NCBI GenBank assembly: GCA_024640385.1
Contig: JAHEFC010000141.1
Location: 1-9,308, forward strand
DNA: 9,308 nucleotides
Source of the DNA: Sphingobacteriales bacterium
GTDB lineage: Bacteria > Bacteroidota > Bacteroidia > Chitinophagales > Chitinophagaceae
Direction of reading: 5' to 3'
A program made the position numbers and the translations under genes. Under the pieces are notes generated by a model. That model made no database searches. It was not told the DNA's origin and saw only the letters and a list, made by a program, of their open reading frames with translations. This document shows positions 5,536-9,308 of the stretch, piece after piece; the first letter of the stretch is position 1, and every line of letters starts with the position of its first letter.

Positions 5536-6762
5536 TCACTTCAGATATTTATCAAACCAGTCCACAAACTGCAATACTTCGGGCATCATGTCATCTTCAC
5601 TATGGCGGCCACCTTTTTTTATGATAAAGTTATTGGGTACGCCTGCCTCTTTGAGGCGGGCAATAAACACCTGGGATTGCTGTAAAGGAACGGTAGGATC
5701 TGCGTCACCATGAATGATGAAAACCGGGGGATCGTCGGATGAAATGGAATTGATCGGTGAGATCTCTTTTCCTATATTATTCCTGGCAGTGGTATCCGAA
5801 ACGCGGTCATAGGTAGCGGTTGCATTGTTATACATGGAAAAATCAAAAGCCCCATACACCCTGTTCGCCTTTTGCAGATCACGCACATTGATCACGGAAA
5901 GTCCCGGAGCACCCCAGTTGAAAAAATCTGTAGGAGGAAATAATACTGCCACTGCCTGCACCCTTGATGAAACCCTGTCTACAGGATCAGCCGCATTCGC
6001 ATCGATCTTGTCATCTGCCGTTGCAATGCAAAGCGAGAGATGTCCTCCGGCAGATCCACCCTCAATGCCGATCTTATCCGGATCCACTCCCAGCTGCTTC
6101 GCATTATATCGAATATATCTCACGGCTCTTTTAAGATCCCCGATCTCATCAGGAATGGCAAACCGGGGCTGTGATCCAACGGCGACCATGAACACGGTGT
6201 ATCCTTTCTCAAGATATCTCCTGGTATAATATACATTTCTTTCTACCCATGCAGGAGAAGAAAACCAGCTTCCCGCCAACACCCTGATCACTGTTCTGCC
6301 GTTGGGCTTTACCTTAGGTTTGATCTGGGTCATCAGCAATCCCATTCCATCCTTTCTCCCGTACACAAGTTCCTGCTGGGGAAAACTGTTGGCCTCCACC
6401 CTCTGTTTAAAGTTCTGCTCTACGGTCTTCCAGCGTTTGTCTGATTTCAAACCAGTCAGATCCCTGGCAGCCATAAGATTGTTGTAGTCACTGCCCACCA
6501 GTTTGTTGTTTTGAGAAGCGGCATCCAGCAGTTCAAAAGCCTTGTCGGGCGAGTTGGCCATCGTCCAGGCGGATGCACCTTTGATATAGATACCGGGGTC
6601 TGTACTTCCCAGTTTGATAACATCAGTATACGCTGACGCCGCGCCGCTAAATTCTTTCAGATTATACAGTGAGTCTGCTTTCCGGTATAAGGCCATTGAG
6701 TTCTGGGCCATCGAATAATGGAAAGCGAGAAAACTGATCAGTAAGATGGATATTCTTTTCAT
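5536..6762 (-). CDS. Secreted TPR-containing alpha/beta hydrolase (esterase/lipase-like)
   Basis: A 408-residue exported hydrolase. A signal peptide covers residues 1-19/20 (MKRISILLISFLAFHYSMAQ). Residues about 22-115 are helical with TPR-like repeats (YRKADSLYNLKEFSGAASAY). The catalytic domain starts near 130. The nucleophile elbow EGGSAGGHLSL gives Ser237, and HGDADPTVP (Asp355) and GGRHSED (His387) complete the triad, in the order seen in the carboxylesterase / BD-FAE-like group. The usual HGG oxyanion motif of that group is replaced by LAGSWFSS at about 162-169, so oxyanion stabilisation or substrate may differ. Substrate is unknown; ester bonds are the likely target by fold. The ATG at 6762 is supported by the signal peptide. 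It lies 60 bases after the oxidoreductase stop on the same strand, so shared transcription is possible, but no functional link is evident. Confidence 0.88.
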   Translation of the reverse strand: MKRISILLISFLAFHYSMAQNSMALYRKADSLYNLKEFSGAASAYTDVIKLGSTDPGIYIKGASAWTMANSPDKAFELLDAASQNNKLVGSDYNNLMAARDLTGLKSDKRWKTVEQNFKQRVEANSFPQQELVYGRKDGMGLLMTQIKPKVKPNGRTVIRVLAGSWFSSPAWVERNVYYTRRYLEKGYTVFMVAVGSQPRFAIPDEIGDLKRAVRYIRYNAKQLGVDPDKIGIEGGSAGGHLSLCIATADDKIDANAADPVDRVSSRVQAVAVLFPPTDFFNWGAPGLSVINVRDLQKANRVYGAFDFSMYNNATATYDRVSDTTARNNIGKEISPINSISSDDPPVFIIHGDADPTVPLQQSQVFIARLKEAGVPNNFIIKKGGRHSEDDMMPEVLQFVDWFDKYLK

Positions 6763-6822
6763 ATAGTGTATTGCTCAATTAATTTTCGACTGTTGAAGGC
6801 CACGATAAACTTTATTCTTCCC

Positions 6823-7944
6823 CTATCTCTGCTCTTCCACGCAAGTCCAGGTCACTTTACGCTCCGCCAGGTATTGCAGTACAAAATCAAAACAGGCTTT
6901 ATGTTTCCCCACCAGCTCCGGCGGGAAAACCCCCTTCTCATCAAACAATCCCGCCGCCAGCATATTGATGGTGGCCGTAGCTACATAACCTGTACTGCGA
7001 CTCATCGAAGAGATCCTGGTAACCGGATCATAACGGTCAAGCATACTGTAAGTAACCGTCCGGTTCTTACCCTTAACAATTACTTTCATTACGGTAAGCT
7101 CTTCTTCATCTTCCCCTAATTTCCATTCATTGAATAAGATGCGGGAAGTGAACTGCAAAGGAGTGATTTCCTGGCCATTGACCAAAATGGGGTATTCACT
7201 GAAAAAACCAGCCTCTCTTAATCTAATGATCTGGTCCACATGACCCGGATACCGCAGCGTTTTCTCTTTCTGGTTGGTGATATGCGGCATCGTGAACAAA
7301 AGCGACCTCAGGCCATCGGTATTGAACGATTCCAACGTCCCCAATTCATCGAACTCCATCCATTCCAGTTCTGTCAGGGCCGGTTTTACCACAATGTGCC
7401 CGTTCTCCATGATCCTTGCAGGCCTGGTATACTCTTCGATCACATCTACAGGAGAAAATGGCGCCTTGTATTCAAATGGTTTTTTGCGTGTTTTAGGCAG
7501 TCCTCCTACATAGATCTCAAAAGATTCCACCGCCATCTCTTCATTACATCTTCCAATAATATAGTTGCTCATTCCCGGCGCCACACCACAATCTGTAATA
7601 ACGGTCACCCCTTTTTCTTTGGCCAGGGCGTCCAGTTCAAGAGCGTTTTCGGGGAAGAAGGAAATATCAACAATGTTCCTGCCGGTTTCTATTACGGCTT
7701 TTACAGTATCAAATCCCATGAAGCCCGGCACTGCTATCAGCACCAGGTCAGCATCTTTCAGCCAATCAGAAAAAAACTCCTTTTGCCTGAGATCCGCATG
7801 AAAGGTCCTGATCACATCATTCCTTTTTCGCAATATTGCCAGGTTAGCCTCGCTATAGTCCAGCACGGTTACGTCGTGATTCCAGGCCAGGTCCAGCGCC
7901 ATCGCCCTTCCTACCATGCCGGCGCCCAATACAGTTATTTTCAT
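6823..7944 (-). CDS. Saccharopine dehydrogenase-family NAD(P)-dependent oxidoreductase
   Basis: A 373-residue cytoplasmic oxidoreductase of the saccharopine dehydrogenase / lysine 6-dehydrogenase family. The N-terminal Rossmann fold is clear: MKITVLGAGMVGRAMA gives GxGxxG at residues 7-12, and the acidic Asp29 ending the second strand (VTVLDY) suggests NAD over NADP. Family-like segments follow: DCGVAPGMSN (118-127), the GGLP turn (147-150) and LRYPGHVD (230-237), as in lysine 6-dehydrogenases and saccharopine reductases. The exact substrate cannot be read from the sequence; amino-acid (lysine-related) metabolism is the best guess. The frame is open further upstream to 8088, but that extension lacks homology and overlaps pnuC on the other strand, so the ATG at 7944 directly before the Rossmann strand is chosen. 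It diverges from pnuC across 64 bases and is followed by the hydrolase gene. Confidence 0.9.
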   Translation of the reverse strand: MKITVLGAGMVGRAMALDLAWNHDVTVLDYSEANLAILRKRNDVIRTFHADLRQKEFFSDWLKDADLVLIAVPGFMGFDTVKAVIETGRNIVDISFFPENALELDALAKEKGVTVITDCGVAPGMSNYIIGRCNEEMAVESFEIYVGGLPKTRKKPFEYKAPFSPVDVIEEYTRPARIMENGHIVVKPALTELEWMEFDELGTLESFNTDGLRSLLFTMPHITNQKEKTLRYPGHVDQIIRLREAGFFSEYPILVNGQEITPLQFTSRILFNEWKLGEDEEELTVMKVIVKGKNRTVTYSMLDRYDPVTRISSMSRSTGYVATATINMLAAGLFDEKGVFPPELVGKHKACFDFVLQYLAERKVTWTCVEEQR

Positions 7945-8008
7945 CGTCTGCAGTTTTAGCAAAGATGAAATTTCTTGTTGTGAATATTTGTATTGATTTT
8001 TGGAAGAT

Positions 8009-8653
8009 ATGGGTGAGCTCTGGAATTCATTTTTACAGGGGTTGTTACAAACCACCTGGCTCGAAGCCATTGCTGTAGTGGCGGGCATTGCCAGTGTTAT
8101 TTATTCCAGGAAAGAGAATGTTCTGGTTTATCCCGTTGGCCTGATCAATACCATTATATATATCTACCTGAGCCTTAAAGGCCAGTTGTTTGGTGAAGCC
8201 ACGGTCAATTTTTACTATACGGTCATGAGCATCTACGGATGGATATGGTGGTTAAAGAAAGATGAACAACATCATACCATACTTCATGTGAGTTTTTCAA
8301 ACCGGAGGCTCTGGCTGCAACAACTGGCATTCTTCTTTGCCTGTTATTTCGTGATCTATTTCGCCCTGAATTATTTACAGAAGGAGTTTGCGCCGGGCGC
8401 CATTCCAGTTGCGGATGCATTTGCCTCAGCATCAGCCTATACCGGCATGTGGCTGATGACCCGGAAGAAAGTGGAAAGCTGGTGGTGGTGGATCGCGACC
8501 AATATTGCCTCCATACCCCTGTATTTTATAAAGGGTTATGTGTTTACCAGCGTGTATTATTTTATCTTGCTTATACTCGCTGTATTCGGACTTGTTGAGT
8601 GGATGAAGCGGGCTAAACAAATTCCGGATTCCGGATTTCGGATTCCGAATTAA
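8009..8653 (+). CDS. pnuC: PnuC family nicotinamide riboside transporter
   Basis: A 214-residue inner-membrane facilitator for nicotinamide riboside, feeding NAD salvage. Several hydrophobic helices rich in aromatics are visible, with PnuC hallmarks: YPVGLINTIIYIYLSLKGQL (41-60), YGWIWWLKK (76-84), and ESWWWWIATNIASIPLYFIK (156-175) near the substrate path. PnuC relatives can carry thiamine or riboflavin instead; the adjacent riboside kinase gene makes the nicotinamide form most likely. The ATG at 8009 is preferred to the TTG at 8000. Residues 205-214 (IPDSGFRIPN) are encoded exactly by the left arm of the 31-nt inverted repeat, so the natural C-terminus probably ended near 204 and was extended by the repeat. 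The kinase gene starts 7 bases after the stop, indicating one transcript. Promoter evidence upstream is weak (AATATTTG at 7983-7990). Confidence 0.93.
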   Translation: MGELWNSFLQGLLQTTWLEAIAVVAGIASVIYSRKENVLVYPVGLINTIIYIYLSLKGQLFGEATVNFYYTVMSIYGWIWWLKKDEQHHTILHVSFSNRRLWLQQLAFFFACYFVIYFALNYLQKEFAPGAIPVADAFASASAYTGMWLMTRKKVESWWWWIATNIASIPLYFIKGYVFTSVYYFILLILAVFGLVEWMKRAKQIPDSGFRIPN

Positions 8654-8709
8654 ATAATCAATGATGCTCCAAACATCGAATCCGGAATTCGATATTCGGA
8701 ATCCGGAAT
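8621..8709. repeat. 31-nt inverted repeat spanning the pnuC stop and the kinase start
   Basis: The left arm 8621-8651 and right arm 8679-8709 are complementary at 27 of 31 positions, plus two possible G-U pairs, around a 27-nt loop. The arms consist of ATTCCGGATT-like sub-units and match the unit at 749-779 (27 of 31). The pnuC stop (8651-8653) straddles the arm/loop border and the kinase ATGs (8661, 8664) lie in the loop. In the mRNA this should form a long stable hairpin between the two cistrons, which could set their relative translation or protect transcript ends. Both arms are translated: residues 205-214 of PnuC and residues 7-16 of the kinase. Confidence 0.88.
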
Positions 8710-9278
8710 GTAAAAGAATAGTGGTCATCGGCCCCGAATCCACCGGGAAAAGCACGCTCTGCGAAGAACTTTCGCAGCAGTATAACGCGAACTGGTGCCC
8801 CGAATTTGCCAGGGAATACCTGATGACCTATGGCACATCATACACTTATGACGACCTGCTTACAATCGCTAAAGGGCAGGTTGCCATGGAAGATGAATAT
8901 GCCATCATGGCCCACAAAGAATGGACAGAGCAAGATCCAAAGAAGACTACCGAACCCGTTTTTTTCATCGATACCAATATGTATGTGATGAAGGTCTGGT
9001 GTGAATTCGTTTTCGGTAAATGCCACCAGTATATAATTGACCAGATTGTAAAAAGGCCCTACGACCTTTACCTGCTCTGCAATACAGACCTTCCCTGGAC
9101 CAAAGATGAACTTCGTGAATACCCCGATCATGATACCCGCCAGACACTTTACCTCATGTATAAAGACATCCTCGTAAACCAGGACGTTCCCTGGGTAGAC
9201 ATTTCTGGAAATGATGAGCAGCGATTACATGCCGCTATCGATGGTATTACCCGATTTCTTCCTAACCTTGCCAAATGA
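8661..9278 (+). CDS. NadR-type ribosylnicotinamide kinase (AAA_28 ATPase)
   Basis: A 205-residue P-loop kinase matching the C-terminal kinase domain of NadR, which phosphorylates imported nicotinamide riboside to NMN. The Walker A motif is GPESTGKST (residues 24-32), preceded by the strand RIVVI. The segment CPEFAREYL (about 48-56) and FFIDTNMYVMKVW (about 98-110) fit the NadR kinase pattern, and LLCNTDLPW-DELREYP follows in the lid region. The DNA-binding and adenylyltransferase domains of full NadR are absent, so a separate enzyme must make NAD from NMN. The ATG at 8661 (or 8664) is used; the only later candidate, GTG 8721, would begin at the P-loop strand. Residues 7-16 (NPEFDIRNPE) are encoded by the right arm of the inverted repeat and are probably not part of the ancestral protein. 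It is co-transcribed with pnuC, 7 bases upstream. Confidence 0.9.
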   Translation: MMLQTSNPEFDIRNPECKRIVVIGPESTGKSTLCEELSQQYNANWCPEFAREYLMTYGTSYTYDDLLTIAKGQVAMEDEYAIMAHKEWTEQDPKKTTEPVFFIDTNMYVMKVWCEFVFGKCHQYIIDQIVKRPYDLYLLCNTDLPWTKDELREYPDHDTRQTLYLMYKDILVNQDVPWVDISGNDEQRLHAAIDGITRFLPNLAK

Positions 9279-9308
9279 TTTTTAAGGCTTTTATCCTGAA
9301 AAATATCA

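Noticed and set aside
7240..7959. A 239-codon open frame on the plus strand opposite the oxidoreductase gene
   Set aside because: It is antisense to a gene with clear Rossmann and family motifs, its translation resembles no protein, and its composition is that of a shadow frame.
7945..8008. Promoter boxes between the oxidoreductase gene and pnuC
   Set aside because: AATATTTG (plus, 7983-7990) and CATCTTTG (minus, 7967-7960) each miss one consensus base and have no -33 box at the right spacing; too weak to annotate as promoters.
7945..8088. N-terminal extension of the oxidoreductase frame (48 extra residues)
   Set aside because: The ATG at 7944 lies directly before the Rossmann strand; the extension overlaps pnuC antisense and has no family similarity.
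9278..9304. Weak inverted repeat after the kinase gene (TTTTTAAGG / CCTGAAAAA)
   Set aside because: The stem is mostly A-T with a mismatch, has no T-tract and runs to the window edge, so a terminator cannot be supported.

Overview
The window looks like chromosomal DNA from a member of the Bacteroidota, most likely a Chitinophagaceae-type bacterium. Supporting signs are promoter-like TAnnTTTG boxes rather than the E. coli type, few Shine-Dalgarno sequences, short-lipobox lipoproteins, a two-domain Nfu protein, and a small-ECF-sigma / membrane-protein pair starting with an LKxxWxxQ-like segment. This is inferred from protein style; no rRNA or other taxonomic marker is present. No transposase, integrase, phage gene, CRISPR array, tRNA or rRNA was found, so the gene content looks like ordinary core genome.

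Layout: (1) 1-748, the C-terminal third of a UvrD/PcrA-type helicase, entering from the left edge. (2) 807-1723, minus strand, an unrecognised lipoprotein followed by a small unrecognised three-helix membrane protein, probably one transcript. (3) 1724-2036, a 313-base divergent intergenic region. (4) 2037-4111, plus strand, an ECF sigma factor, an overlapping four-helix membrane protein (putative anti-sigma) and a TraB/GumN-family lipoprotein. (5) 4171-4689, minus strand, a ferritin with a complete ferroxidase site. (6) 4690-4889, a divergent intergenic region with a small palindrome, a TAnnTTTG box and a three-copy 13-nt repeat forming a perfect 14-bp hairpin. (7) 4890-5483, plus strand, an Nfu-type Fe-S carrier, closed by a strong terminator. 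(8) 5536-7944, minus strand, a saccharopine-dehydrogenase-family oxidoreductase followed by a secreted TPR + alpha/beta hydrolase. (9) 8009-9278, plus strand, PnuC and a NadR-type nicotinamide riboside kinase.

Functional links: PnuC imports nicotinamide riboside and the kinase traps it as NMN, a two-gene NAD salvage unit. Ferritin and Nfu face away from one shared 200-base region and both handle iron, so co-regulation is possible but unproven. The sigma factor and membrane protein overlap by 11 nt and probably form a regulatory pair.

No clear new multi-gene system is visible. The most unusual feature is a 31-nt inverted repeat at the pnuC/kinase junction. It encodes the last ten residues of PnuC and residues 7-16 of the kinase, and leaves the stop and start codons in its loop. 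A related 31-nt unit lies after the helicase gene. The second notable structure is the hairpin repeat in the likely leader of the nfu-type gene.
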